Assembly: GCA_943370215.1 (NCBI GenBank)
Contig: CALRQC020000004.1
Location: 62,001 to 126,000 of the forward strand
Origin: Niveispirillum sp943370215
Lineage (GTDB): Bacteria; Pseudomonadota; Alphaproteobacteria; Azospirillales; Azospirillaceae
Length of the DNA stretch: 64,000 bases
Direction of reading: 5' to 3'
Of this stretch, positions 26,823-35,686 are shown one piece after another (positions within the stretch are counted from its first letter, which is position 1; each line of letters starts with the position of its first letter). The notes beneath the pieces are model-generated. The model had not been told where the DNA came from and made no database searches. It saw nothing but the letters and a program-made list of their open reading frames with translations. The position numbers were made by a program, and so were the translations under genes.

Positions 26823-27697
26823 TGCATCGCGCCCGGTTGCGCAGCTTCCGCCGCCAGCCCACCGGTCCCCCCGAAACGAACGATCTGCAGATGTTCCAAA
26901 CGGGACAAGTCGGCCATGGGCACAACGCGGGGCTGGCCGTCCGTGCCGATCTCCATAACCCCCACAGGCAGGCCCGGCGGGAACAGCCCGCCATGGCCGG
27001 AGGTGAAAACCCGCTCGCCTGGCGTCACCGCCGTATTGCCCGGGACATAAAGCAGGGTGGGATGATCGGAGTTATCCCCGGCCAGCATCGCCCGCTGACG
27101 ACTGGTTTCCAGCACCACCGGGATACGGGCATTAAGGTCGGTGATCAGCAGCACGCGGGAAGACCATTCCCCCACCTGCACCACGCGTCCCACCAGCCCC
27201 TGACCCGACATGGCCGCCTGACCACGCTCCACACCGTCACGCGCGCCAGCCGTGATGACAACAGTGCGCACAAAAGCGCCACCGGGATCCCCCACCACAC
27301 GGGCAGTGATGAAACGGGCCGGCGGGTCCGCCTTGAAGGCCAGCAAGGAGCGCAAGGAACCGTTCTCCGCCTCCAGCCGCAGGGCGACCTGTTCCCATTG
27401 GCGCAGCCGGGCATTCTCTTCGCGCAGCCGGCCATTCTCCTCATGAAGATCGACCAGTTGGCGCGCATATTCCAGCGCATCGGCCACACTGGCGGCCGGA
27501 CGCGACATTACATTGAGAATGGGGGTAAAGGCATCGGTCACCCGGGCACGGGCCTGATCGACAGCCCCGACATTGACATGCCCGATCATCATCAGGGCAA
27601 CGGCGGCCAATATCAGCAGCGGAAAGTAGAATCGCTGCATCAAGCCCCAAAATGGGGCTGCGATCCGCACGACCGATCCGTTGTTACGCGTCTTCAC
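26819..27697 (-). CDS. mreC: Rod shape-determining protein MreC
   Basis: Bitopic periplasmic scaffold of the elongasome, 292 residues. There is one membrane helix (about 20-42), a coiled coil (YARQLVDLHEENGRLREENA, about 80-115) and a beta-rich domain with VVGDPGGAFVRTVVITAG and GLVGRVVQVGEWSSRVLLITD. The start is GTG at 27697 with only a weak ribosome binding site. A stable hairpin lies between mreB and this gene. Confidence 0.96.
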   Translation of the reverse strand: MKTRNNGSVVRIAAPFWGLMQRFYFPLLILAAVALMMIGHVNVGAVDQARARVTDAFTPILNVMSRPAASVADALEYARQLVDLHEENGRLREENARLRQWEQVALRLEAENGSLRSLLAFKADPPARFITARVVGDPGGAFVRTVVITAGARDGVERGQAAMSGQGLVGRVVQVGEWSSRVLLITDLNARIPVVLETSRQRAMLAGDNSDHPTLLYVPGNTAVTPGERVFTSGHGGLFPPGLPVGVMEIGTDGQPRVVPMADLSRLEHLQIVRFGGTGGLAAEAAQPGAMQ

Positions 27698-27834
27698 CGG
27701 GGTATATCCCGTGATTGGGCCACCGGCAGAAAGACCAGTGACTGATTGAAGGTGCCGGAATTACCGACAGCTTACCGCCAAATGTGAAATTAAACCGTTA
27801 ACAGTCGGCTGTAAATCGCTGCATTTGCGTGCAG

Positions 27835-27859
27835 CAGGGCCGCAAATATCGCGGCCCTG
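27835..27859 (-). other. Intercistronic hairpin between mreB and mreC
   Basis: Perfect 9-bp arms CAGGGCCGC and GCGGCCCTG, 7-nt loop, 10 nt past the mreB stop. It is not followed by T residues on the minus strand, so it is more likely a transcript-stabilising or partial-termination element that favours mreB over mreC. Confidence 0.5.
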
Positions 27860-27868
27860 TCTGGCACC

Positions 27869-28903
27869 TTACATGCGGATCAACACATTGCGCAGGCTTT
27901 CCTCTTCCAGCGCGCGGCCGGAGCCCAGCGCCACGCAGGAAAGTGGATCATCCGCAATCGAAACAGGCAGGCCGGTCGCGTGCCGCAGCACGAAATCCAG
28001 ATTGGCCAGCAGCGCACCGCCGCCAGTCAACACGATGCCCTTATCCACAATATCCGCCGCCAGTTCGGGGGCGGTATGCTCCAGAGCGACCTTCACTGCC
28101 TCAATGATCTGGCTGACCGGCTCGGCCAAGCTCTCGGCAATCTGCCGTTCGCTCATCACCAGTTCCTTGGGCACGCCATTCATCAGGTCGCGGCCCTTGA
28201 TCTCCATCACCCGGCCTTCGCCATCTTCCGGCGGGCAGGCGGAGCCGATTTCCTTCTTGATGCGCTCGGCAGAGCCTTCACCGACCAGCAGGTTATGGTG
28301 ACGGCGGATATAGCCGATGATCGCCTCATCCATCTTGTCGCCACCAACGCGGGCGGAACGGGCATAGACGATGCCGTTCAGCGACAGCACGGCCACTTCC
28401 GTCGTGCCACCACCGATATCCACCACCATGCTGCCCGTCGGCTCTGTCACCGGCAGACCGGCACCGATGGCAGCAGCCATCGGCTCCTCAATCAGGGAGA
28501 CGCGGCGCGCACCAGCAGCTTCCGCCGATTCCTGGATGGCGCGGCGTTCCACGGCGGTGGAACCCGACGGCACGCAGATGACGATCTCCGGGCTGGTGAA
28601 GCTGCGGCGATTGTGCACCTTGCGGATGAAATGTTTGATCATTTCCTCCGCCACTTCGAAATCGGCAATGACGCCGTCGCGCAAGGGGCGGATGGCCTGA
28701 ATGTTACCCGGCGTGCGGCCCAGCATCAGCTTGGCCTCGTCACCCACGGCAAGCACCTGCTTCTTGCCGCGCAGGTCGCGGATCGCGACCACCGACGGTT
28801 CATTCAGAACGATGCCGCGTCCCTTGACATAGACCAGCGTATTCGCCGTTCCCAGGTCGATCGCCATGTCGGCCGAGAACATACCGAGCAGGTTTGAAAG
28901 CAT
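27869..28903 (-). CDS. mreB: Rod shape-determining protein MreB
   Basis: Bacterial actin homologue that positions wall synthesis; 344 residues, the normal length. Actin-fold ATP motifs are visible: MAIDLGTANTLVYVKGRGIV near the N-terminus (phosphate 1), VDIGGGTTEVAVLSL (phosphate 2) and GIVLTGGGALLANLD (adenosine). The ATG at 28903 gives the family N-terminus with the membrane-binding start LSNLLGMFS; the frame is open to 28987 without a family match. First gene of the elongasome operon. Confidence 0.98.
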   Translation of the reverse strand: MLSNLLGMFSADMAIDLGTANTLVYVKGRGIVLNEPSVVAIRDLRGKKQVLAVGDEAKLMLGRTPGNIQAIRPLRDGVIADFEVAEEMIKHFIRKVHNRRSFTSPEIVICVPSGSTAVERRAIQESAEAAGARRVSLIEEPMAAAIGAGLPVTEPTGSMVVDIGGGTTEVAVLSLNGIVYARSARVGGDKMDEAIIGYIRRHHNLLVGEGSAERIKKEIGSACPPEDGEGRVMEIKGRDLMNGVPKELVMSERQIAESLAEPVSQIIEAVKVALEHTAPELAADIVDKGIVLTGGGALLANLDFVLRHATGLPVSIADDPLSCVALGSGRALEEESLRNVLIRM

Positions 28904-29165
28904 GGATGAAAAATATCTCTGAATGTCCGGATTTTGCCGCCCTTGGTGCGGCCGAACCCCGGATATGCCGAACCGCGACTGTTGCATAGACCATTTAGTC
29001 CCGGTCCCTCAAGCCTTGAAAGCCGCAGGAAGCCAGAATCTACATGGCATTTTACCGGATGGTGAACATCCTGCGCACATCCGCACGCCGTGGCGGTGAT
29101 TGCGGCAGGAATAGGGCGGAAGGGTGCGACCTATGCCAACGCAGCCCCTCGTATTCCGGCATAAG
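28904..29165 (-). promoter_or_regulatory. Upstream region of the mreB operon, no gene seen
   Basis: About 260 nt between mreB and the leuA terminator. It should contain the promoter of the mreB-rodA operon. No confident promoter or operator was found by eye. Confidence 0.35.
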
Positions 29166-29196
29166 AAACCCCGCCGGCGGGCAGCCGACGGGGATC
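29166..29196 (-). terminator. Terminator of leuA
   Basis: Minus-strand hairpin CCCCGtCGGC against GCCGgCGGGG with one internal mismatch, followed by TTTCTT. It lies 30 nt past the leuA stop. Confidence 0.7.
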
Positions 29197-29226
29197 TGAC
29201 GGGACTCGGGAAAACAGCAGGGATGA

Positions 29227-30789
29227 TCAGGCCGACATGGCCACCGGCGCCGTCTTCTGCCGCTTGGTCACCAGCTTGTTCAGGGCATGGATATAGGCGC
29301 GGGCCGATGCCACCAGCGTATCGGCGTCAGCCCCCTGGCCATTGACCGACTTGCCGCTTTCCTCCAGCCGCACCGTCACTTCCGCCTGCGCGTCAGTGCC
29401 GGCCGTCACGGCGTGGACCTGATAAAGCTGCAGCTTGGCTTCATGTGGGAAGGCCAGCTTCAGGGCATTGAACACGGCGTCCACCGGGCCGTTGCCAAAG
29501 GCCACCACCGGGGCGATGGGCTTGCCATCCACTTCCAGTTCCAGCACGGCATGTTGCGGCCCGCGCGAACCGGCCACGACATGCAGCGCCTGGAAACGGA
29601 TATGTTCGTGCTGGCGACCGGCCTCGTCATCCATGATGGCGACGATATCCTCGTCGTAAATATCCTTCTTGCGGTCAGCCAGATCCTTGAAGCGGCCGAA
29701 CGCGTCATTGACCTGATTCTCACCGATATCGTCATAGCCAAGCTCCTTCAGCTTGGCGCGGAAGGCGGCGCGGCCGGAATGCTTGCCCATGACCAGGGAG
29801 GACCGGTTGAGACCAACCGATTCCGGCGTCATGATCTCATAAGTTTCAGCGTGCTTCAGCATCCCGTCCTGATGGATGCCGCTTTCATGGGCAAACGCAT
29901 TGGCACCCACGATCGCCTTGTTGGGCTGCACCTGGAAGCCGGTGATGGTGGAAACAAGCCGGGAAATGCGGGTGATATGTTCGGTCTTGATGCCGGTGGT
30001 GCAGCCGATCAGATCATGGCGGGTGCGCAGCGCCATCACCACCTCTTCCAGCGAGGCGTTGCCGGCGCGCTCGCCCAGGCCGTTGATGGTGCATTCCACC
30101 TGACGCACACCAGCACCGATGCCGGCCAGGGAATTGGCCACGGCCAAACCCAGATCATTATGGCAATGCACGGAGAAGATGGCCTTGTCGCTGTTCGGCA
30201 CGCGGGTCATCACGTCACGGAACATTGCGGCATATTCTTCCGGCAGGGCATAGCCCACCGTATCGGGAATATTGATGGTGGTGGCACCGGCCTTGATGGC
30301 GGCTTCCACGGTACGGCAGAGGAAATCACGATCCGACCGGCTGCCATCCTGGGCCGACCATTCCACATCATCCACCAGATTGCGGGCATAGGAGACGTAA
30401 TCAATGGTGCGCTGAAGCACCTCTTCTTCCGTCATCTTCAACATATACTTCATATGCACCGGGCTGGTGGAAATGAAGGTATGGATGCGCTTGCGGGGAG
30501 CGAACTGCAACGCTTCCGCCGCACGGTCAATATCGGCGCGGGCCGTGCGGGCCAGGGCGGCGATGACGCTGTTCTTGGCCAGCTTGCCCACTTCGCGCAC
30601 GGATTCGAAATCGCCATTGGAGGCGATAGGGAAACCGGCTTCGATGACATCGACGCCCATTTCCTCCAACACGGCGGCAATGCGCAGCTTTTCTTCCAAA
30701 TTCATGGAGCAGCCGGGGGCCTGCTCCCCATCACGCAACGTGGTGTCGAAAATGATGACGCGGTTCTTGTCGCGGGAAATGCTGGTCAT
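29227..30789 (-). CDS. leuA: 2-isopropylmalate synthase
   Basis: First committed step of leucine synthesis: condenses acetyl-CoA with 2-oxoisovalerate. It has 520 residues from the ATG at 30789 (AGGGA about 11 nt upstream). The catalytic TIM barrel shows IIFDTTLRDGEQAPG near the N-terminus, the metal-site FSVHCHNDLGLAVANSLAG, and CTINGLGERAGNASLEEVVM. The C-terminal part (about 390-510) is the leucine-binding regulatory domain, so feedback inhibition is expected. It is preceded by a leucine-rich ORF and hairpins. Confidence 0.98.
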   Translation of the reverse strand: MTSISRDKNRVIIFDTTLRDGEQAPGCSMNLEEKLRIAAVLEEMGVDVIEAGFPIASNGDFESVREVGKLAKNSVIAALARTARADIDRAAEALQFAPRKRIHTFISTSPVHMKYMLKMTEEEVLQRTIDYVSYARNLVDDVEWSAQDGSRSDRDFLCRTVEAAIKAGATTINIPDTVGYALPEEYAAMFRDVMTRVPNSDKAIFSVHCHNDLGLAVANSLAGIGAGVRQVECTINGLGERAGNASLEEVVMALRTRHDLIGCTTGIKTEHITRISRLVSTITGFQVQPNKAIVGANAFAHESGIHQDGMLKHAETYEIMTPESVGLNRSSLVMGKHSGRAAFRAKLKELGYDDIGENQVNDAFGRFKDLADRKKDIYDEDIVAIMDDEAGRQHEHIRFQALHVVAGSRGPQHAVLELEVDGKPIAPVVAFGNGPVDAVFNALKLAFPHEAKLQLYQVHAVTAGTDAQAEVTVRLEESGKSVNGQGADADTLVASARAYIHALNKLVTKRQKTAPVAMSA

Positions 30790-30971
30790 GATCGTCGGTC
30801 CCTGAAGCCCTGGGGGCACCGTCATTCCTGGGAGGCGGTGCCATGGTTGGTTTTGGCGGGCAAGCCGTCCATTCCCGGTCGAATGGTGATCAAACTGGAT
30901 GATCGCTATTGGCCGGTGATGGCCTGACCCGTCGGATCAGATCGGCGGCGCGCATGGGGTGCGCACCCAGT

Positions 30972-31027
30972 CCCCTGAACGCAAACCCGCCCATCTGCGA
31001 TGGCGCGGGACACAAGGCGCTCAGGGG
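30972..31027 (-). promoter_or_regulatory. Candidate leuA attenuator: nested hairpins downstream of the Leu-rich ORF
   Basis: On the minus strand an 11-bp outer stem (CCCCTGAGCGC with GCGTTCAGGGG, one G-U pair) encloses an inner hairpin at 30986-31009 (CCCGCgCCATC/GATGGGCGGG, one bulge, 3-nt loop) that is followed by TTT. The stop codon of the upstream leucine-rich ORF lies inside the outer stem, so ribosome position would change the folding. This geometry is seen directly; regulation by leucine is inference. Confidence 0.45.
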
Positions 31028-31173
31028 CTGATTAGTCGTAGCCCGCCCAGGCCGAACGCCTTTAGCGCCAGCAGCAGGGCCAGGGTCAGGAACAGGCCGG
31101 ATGCGCACAGCATAGCCATGGCGGGGGCGTTATCCCCGGCGATGGCTTCAGGCTGTTGGCGGCGGCTGGTCAC
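31021..31173 (-). CDS. Short leucine-rich ORF upstream of leuA (leader peptide or small membrane protein)
   Basis: A 50-codon frame from a GTG at 31173 (CAGGACG about 10 nt upstream) or 32 codons from an ATG at 31119. The last 32 residues contain 11 leucines, including LALLLALK, and end with GLGGLRLISP. Three of the leucine codons are CTA, which is uncommon in this GC-rich context, two of them just before the stop (CTA CGA CTA). Its stop lies inside a stable stem and 231 nt from the leuA start. It could be a leucine attenuation leader, or simply a one-helix membrane protein; the sequence alone does not decide. Confidence 0.45.
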   Translation of the reverse strand: MTSRRQQPEAIAGDNAPAMAMLCASGLFLTLALLLALKAFGLGGLRLISP

Positions 31174-31327
31174 GGGGTGACGTCCTGACTGGGGTTCTAT
31201 GGATCAAGACAGGTGGAGACCGTCCAACTGTCACTGGATATTCTTTATGCCGCAATTCGCTTAGCCGCAACAGCTTTGTCAGGCAAAAATCTGTCGTCAT
31301 CGCAAAGCAGCGATGCCGGAAGTTGCG

Positions 31328-32236
31328 TCAAGCGGTAACGCTGACACTGGTTTCGCTGAAAGCCACGGCGACGGTGATGGTCTCCGTGCGCACATAGGTT
31401 TGTGTCACCTCCAGCGCCCCTGTCGTCCCCTGCCCCGCCGCTGCTGCGGTGTCGGGATCATCCGCATTGGCATTGCCCAACGCCCCTTGCAGGCGGGTCA
31501 GGGTCTGATCACTGGCGGCAAGATCATCGCGGGCGGCACGCAGCTCCTCCTCCCGCTCCTTGCGCTCCTCTTCCGTCAGGGGGCGGCCCTGCTGTTCGGC
31601 GCGCTGTGTTTCCGCCTGTGTCAGCATGGTCCGGGCCCGGCCCGCAACCTCCCGCACCTCCTGCACATAGGAGCGTGCAAAACCGGTGGTGACACCGCCC
31701 GCCGTCATCCCCGGCTGGGCGGCCAATTGGACATTGGGGTCGCCTTCCCCTGCGGCAATCGCCGCTACCCGTTCGGCGGGGCTGGCATCCCGCCCTTCCA
31801 CAATCCCCTTGGCCTCAGCCGCCAACCCTTTGGTAATGCCCGCAGCTTCCCGCGCAATGCGGGCCAGCTTGGCGCCATCGCCCTTGGCGGCAGCCTGACG
31901 GGCCTCCTGTTCCAGTTCGCTGACACGGCGGCGCGACTGCTGCAGCTTTTCCGCCGCCGCCTTCTGGTTCATCTCCGTGCGGGCCTTGTTCATATAGTCG
32001 GAAAGCGCATCGGCGCCGGCCGCACTCTTCGCCGCACCCTTGAACGCGTCGCCAGACAGGCCCAGGCTCATCAGCCGCTTATAGATAGCGTCATTGGATT
32101 TGCCGCCTTTAACCGTGGACACCTCGTCCTTCGGCTTCCGATCCCCCACGGCCTGATCGATGTGACGTTCGATCTGCGCCTTCAGCGCCTTGGCATTGGT
32201 GGCGGAAAAGAGCGGACTCGCATTTAGCGATATCAT
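31328..32236 (-). CDS. Hypothetical protein, Ala/Glu-rich coiled coil
   Basis: Unrecognised protein of 302 residues with no signal peptide or membrane helix. It is rich in Ala, Glu, Arg and Gln; long helical, probably coiled-coil stretches lie at about 85-150 and 195-255 (EEERKEREEELRAARDDLAA). The N-terminus MISLNASPLFS and the Thr/Val-rich tail YVRTETITVAVAFSETSVSV are beta-like. The composition recalls structural or flagellar/secretion accessory proteins, but no family is claimed. It is transcribed divergently from the TonB-dependent receptor gene across a 155-nt gap. Confidence 0.6.
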   Translation of the reverse strand: MISLNASPLFSATNAKALKAQIERHIDQAVGDRKPKDEVSTVKGGKSNDAIYKRLMSLGLSGDAFKGAAKSAAGADALSDYMNKARTEMNQKAAAEKLQQSRRRVSELEQEARQAAAKGDGAKLARIAREAAGITKGLAAEAKGIVEGRDASPAERVAAIAAGEGDPNVQLAAQPGMTAGGVTTGFARSYVQEVREVAGRARTMLTQAETQRAEQQGRPLTEEERKEREEELRAARDDLAASDQTLTRLQGALGNANADDPDTAAAAGQGTTGALEVTQTYVRTETITVAVAFSETSVSVTA

Positions 32237-32354
32237 CTTTGCCCCCGCACGATAGATCCTTTTGATCTATGCCCACGATAAGCCATTCGCGCATCGGCTG
32301 CAATATCACGTCACAGCCCAGACCGTCCCTGGCCTGCTTGTTCACTCACACATG

Positions 32355-32378
32355 CATATGATAACGATTATTAGTTTC
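32355..32378. promoter_or_regulatory. Fur-box-like AT-rich element before the TonB receptor gene
   Basis: The AT-rich stretch with GATAACGATTAT, 15-40 nt before the receptor start, partly matches the repeated NATAAT hexamers of Fur boxes. The third hexamer is poor. Iron control is plausible for a siderophore receptor, but the match is weak. Confidence 0.3.
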
Positions 32379-32391
32379 TTTTAGCGGGGGC

Positions 32392-34521
32392 ATGATGTTT
32401 GTTTCTCAAGCTGCGAAGCTGTCAAAGGCGGCGGCATCGATCCACCACAAGGGCACGCTGACGGCCCTGGCATTGCTGTCCCTTGGCAGCACCGGCCTTG
32501 GCCTGCCCGCGCTGGCGCAGGACAGCGCGGACGTGGTGGAGGAAATCGTGGTGACGGCCGACCGGCGCAACAGCTTCGGGGCCGATTACATGCAGGCAGG
32601 CACCTTCCGGGATGCCCGCATCATCGACACGCCGCTGACCATCAGCGTGCTGCCCCGCGACGTGCTGGACGCCCAGCAGGCCAGTTCGGTTTTCGATGCC
32701 GTGCGCAATACGGCCGGTGTGTCCCAGGCGCAGATCAATACGCTGATCTATAGCAATCTGGCCATCCGTGGCATCCAGGTCGACAATCTGACCAATTACC
32801 GGCTGAACGGCGTGCTGCCGGCGATCAATTTTGTCGATCTGCCGATGGAGAACAAGGACCGGGTGGAAGTGCTGAAGGGGGCGGCCGGCCTGTATTATGG
32901 TTTTGCCACGCCATCGGGCATCATCAACCTCGTTTCCAAACGCCCGCTGGATCAGCCGCTGACGGCGCTGGAGATCAATGGTGACAGCCGGGGCGGTTTT
33001 GGCGGCACGGTGGATCTCAGCCGGCCCCTGTCCCCCACCCTGGGGCTGCGGCTGAATGCCGGTGCTTCCCATATCGAAACCGGCATCGACCGTACCCGGG
33101 GCGATCGGAAATTCGCCAGCGTCGCCCTGGACTGGCAGGCCAGCGAGCGGCTGCGCCTGGAGCTGGACGCGGATTACAGCGCCAAAACAGTGACGGAACC
33201 GACGGAATTCGTGCTGCCGTCCGCCATCAATGGCCGCATCGCCCTGCCACCCCTGCAGGCCGCCTCCCATAATCTGGGGGCGGCCTGGATGGAGGCGGAT
33301 GGCTGGACCACCAATCTGCTGGGCCGCGCCCGCTATGCCGTGAGCGACAATTGGCGGGCCAGCGTCAGCGTCGGCCAGGCCTATCTGAAGCGCGACCGTA
33401 TCTATTCCTCCTTCGCCGGCTATGATCTGGCCAGCGGGAACGGCACGGTCAATGTCGCCATGACCCACGGCAATGATTACCGATCCACCATCTACCGCGC
33501 GGATATGACCGGTGATTTCGACACCGGGCCTTTGCATCATCAATTGATGTTCGGCGCCTCGCAGAATATCCGCGACATTAAAATCCCCACGGCCGTGCGC
33601 TATCGCTTCGCCCAGAATCTCTATCAACCCGTTGCCATACCAGAACAGCCGACACCCGGCCGGGTGGTCCCCAACCCGTCAGAGGTGAAGGATAGTGGCG
33701 CCTTCATCTTCGACCGCATCAGTTATCAGGACTGGCTGGAGGCCAGCATCGGCTTCCGGAAGGCGAACTATAGCGATATCAGCCGCACCTCCCGCTACAA
33801 GGACAAGCCGGACACCTGGTCCTATGGCCTGCTGCTGAAGCCCTGGGAAGGGGTGAGCCTTTACGGCAATTATATCGAGGGCCTGGAATCCGGCGGCATC
33901 GCCCAGCAGATCGCCCGCAATGCCGGGGAAGTGCTGCCCGCCTCGCTCAGCAAGCAATATGAGGCCGGCGTGAAGCTGGAACCGCTGCGCGGCCTGCTGC
34001 TGACCGCTGCCTATTTCGATATCGACCGGGCATCTGCCTATATTAACAGCGCCGGCTATTATGTGCAGGACGGTCGGGCCCGCTATCGCGGGGTGGAGTT
34101 CAGTGCCAGTGGCGAAATCGGCGAGGATTTATCCCTGACCCTGAGCGGCACCGTGCTGGATGCCGAGCAGGAAAGCGGTGCCGCCAATGTCATCGGCAAG
34201 CGGATCGAGAACACGGCCAAATTCTCCGGCTCCGTCTTCGCCGAATATCGCCTGCCCCTCTTGCCGGAACTGCGCCTGTCGGCGGGTCTGTTCCATGTCG
34301 GGCGGCGGCCGGTCAATGCGCTGAACCAGGCCGAGGTCGCCAGTTACACCACAATCGATCTGGGCGCCCGCTATGATCTGGCCCTGGCCGGGCGCGACGT
34401 CACCCTGCGGCTTTATGGGGAGAATGTCACCGGCCGGCGTTATTGGGCGGCGACCGGTTCCGGCCTGCTGGCCCAGGCGGCCCCAGCGCGGGTGAAATTC
34501 TCCGTCTCCACCCGGTTGTAA
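32392..34521 (+). CDS. TonB-dependent siderophore receptor
   Basis: Outer-membrane ligand-gated channel, 709 residues. It has a signal peptide (about 1-42, cleavage near ALAQD), then a TonB box-like EEIVVTADRR (about 50-59), the plug domain with DTPLTISVLPRDVLDAQQ and VEVLKGAAGLYYGFATPSGI, and a 22-strand-type barrel ending in FSVSTRL with an aromatic/Leu-rich last strand. The plug matches the FhuA/FpvA siderophore class. Two adjacent ATGs (32392, 32395) follow AGCGGGGG. No transport genes are adjacent, so the ligand is unknown. Confidence 0.93.
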   Translation: MMFVSQAAKLSKAAASIHHKGTLTALALLSLGSTGLGLPALAQDSADVVEEIVVTADRRNSFGADYMQAGTFRDARIIDTPLTISVLPRDVLDAQQASSVFDAVRNTAGVSQAQINTLIYSNLAIRGIQVDNLTNYRLNGVLPAINFVDLPMENKDRVEVLKGAAGLYYGFATPSGIINLVSKRPLDQPLTALEINGDSRGGFGGTVDLSRPLSPTLGLRLNAGASHIETGIDRTRGDRKFASVALDWQASERLRLELDADYSAKTVTEPTEFVLPSAINGRIALPPLQAASHNLGAAWMEADGWTTNLLGRARYAVSDNWRASVSVGQAYLKRDRIYSSFAGYDLASGNGTVNVAMTHGNDYRSTIYRADMTGDFDTGPLHHQLMFGASQNIRDIKIPTAVRYRFAQNLYQPVAIPEQPTPGRVVPNPSEVKDSGAFIFDRISYQDWLEASIGFRKANYSDISRTSRYKDKPDTWSYGLLLKPWEGVSLYGNYIEGLESGGIAQQIARNAGEVLPASLSKQYEAGVKLEPLRGLLLTAAYFDIDRASAYINSAGYYVQDGRARYRGVEFSASGEIGEDLSLTLSGTVLDAEQESGAANVIGKRIENTAKFSGSVFAEYRLPLLPELRLSAGLFHVGRRPVNALNQAEVASYTTIDLGARYDLALAGRDVTLRLYGENVTGRRYWAATGSGLLAQAAPARVKFSVSTRL

Positions 34522-34528
34522 GCAAAAG

Positions 34529-34563
34529 AAACGCCCGGCCCCCTTCTCAGGGGCCGGGCGTTT
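34529..34563. terminator. Bidirectional terminator between the TonB receptor gene and ilvC
   Basis: Arms AAACGCCCGGCCCC and GGGGCCGGGCGTTT with a 7-nt loop. The symmetric A/T ends let it serve both converging genes (stops at 34521 and 34595). Confidence 0.85.
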
Positions 34564-34594
34564 GAACGATCACGCTTCAGACAGAAGCAGCCGA

Positions 34595-35614
34595 TCAGTT
34601 CTTGGACTTGTCCACCAGCTTGTTGGCGGAGATCCAGGGCATCATGGCGCGCAGCTTGGCGCCCACTTCTTCGATCGGATGCTCGGCCTCAATGCGACGG
34701 GTCGCCTTGAAGGACGGGGTGCCGGCCTTGTTTTCCAGCATCCAGTCGCGGACAAAGCGGCCCGACTGAATGTCGGCCAGAACGCGCTTCATCTCGGCCT
34801 TGGTCTCGTCCGTCACGATGCGCGGACCGGTGACATAGTCACCATATTCGGCCGTGTTGGAGATGGAGTAGCGCATGTTGGCGATGCCGCCTTCGTAGAT
34901 CAGGTCCACGATCAGCTTCACTTCATGCAGGCACTCGAAATAGGCCATTTCCGGGGCATAGCCGGCTTCGACCAGGGTTTCGAAACCAGCCTGGATCAGC
35001 TTGGTCAGGCCACCGCACAGCACGGCCTGTTCACCGAACAGGTCGGTTTCGCACTCTTCCTTGAAGGTGGTTTCGATGATGCCCGAACGGCCACCGCCGA
35101 CGGCGCAGGCATAGGACAGGGCGATATCGAACGCATTGCCGGAAGCGTTCTGGTGAACGGCCACCAGGCAGGGAACGCCGCCGCCCTTCTTATATTCACC
35201 GCGCACGGTGTGGCCGGGGCCCTTCGGCGCGATCATGAACACGTCAGTGTCCTGGCGCGGCTCGATCAGGCGGAAATGCACGTTCAGACCGTGGGCGAAC
35301 GCGATGGCGGAACCCTGCTTCAGGTTCGGGCCGATCTCGTTATTGTACAGGTCTGCCTGATGCTCATCCGGGGTCAGGATCATGATCAGGTCGGCAGTGG
35401 CCGCAGCCTCGGCCGGGGTGACGCAGGTGAAGCCGGCGGCTTCAGCCTTGGCGCGGGTCGGCGAATTGGCCTTCAGCGCGATGATCACGTCCTTCACGCC
35501 GCTGTCGCGCAGATTCTGGGCATGGGCGTGGCCCTGGCTGCCATAGCCGACGATGGCGACCTTCTTGCCCTTGATCAGATTGACGTCGGCGTCGCGATCA
35601 TAATAGACGCGCAT
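34595..35614 (-). CDS. ilvC: Ketol-acid reductoisomerase
   Basis: Second step of valine/isoleucine synthesis, NADPH- and Mg-dependent isomeroreduction of acetolactate. It has 339 residues, the short class I form. The Rossmann motif GYGSQGHAHAQNL (about 23-35) and the metal/substrate region DLFGEQAVLCGGLT and CLHEVKLIVDLIYEGG are clear. It is 73 nt downstream of ilvN on the same strand, completing an ilvB-ilvN-ilvC cluster. Confidence 0.98.
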   Translation of the reverse strand: MRVYYDRDADVNLIKGKKVAIVGYGSQGHAHAQNLRDSGVKDVIIALKANSPTRAKAEAAGFTCVTPAEAAATADLIMILTPDEHQADLYNNEIGPNLKQGSAIAFAHGLNVHFRLIEPRQDTDVFMIAPKGPGHTVRGEYKKGGGVPCLVAVHQNASGNAFDIALSYACAVGGGRSGIIETTFKEECETDLFGEQAVLCGGLTKLIQAGFETLVEAGYAPEMAYFECLHEVKLIVDLIYEGGIANMRYSISNTAEYGDYVTGPRIVTDETKAEMKRVLADIQSGRFVRDWMLENKAGTPSFKATRRIEAEHPIEEVGAKLRAMMPWISANKLVDKSKN

Positions 35615-35686
35615 GGGAATCTTCCTTTGTTTTCAGACAGATGTTGGATTGCCGGATTGCCGGCGTTGGACAAGTGAAACGCTGTA

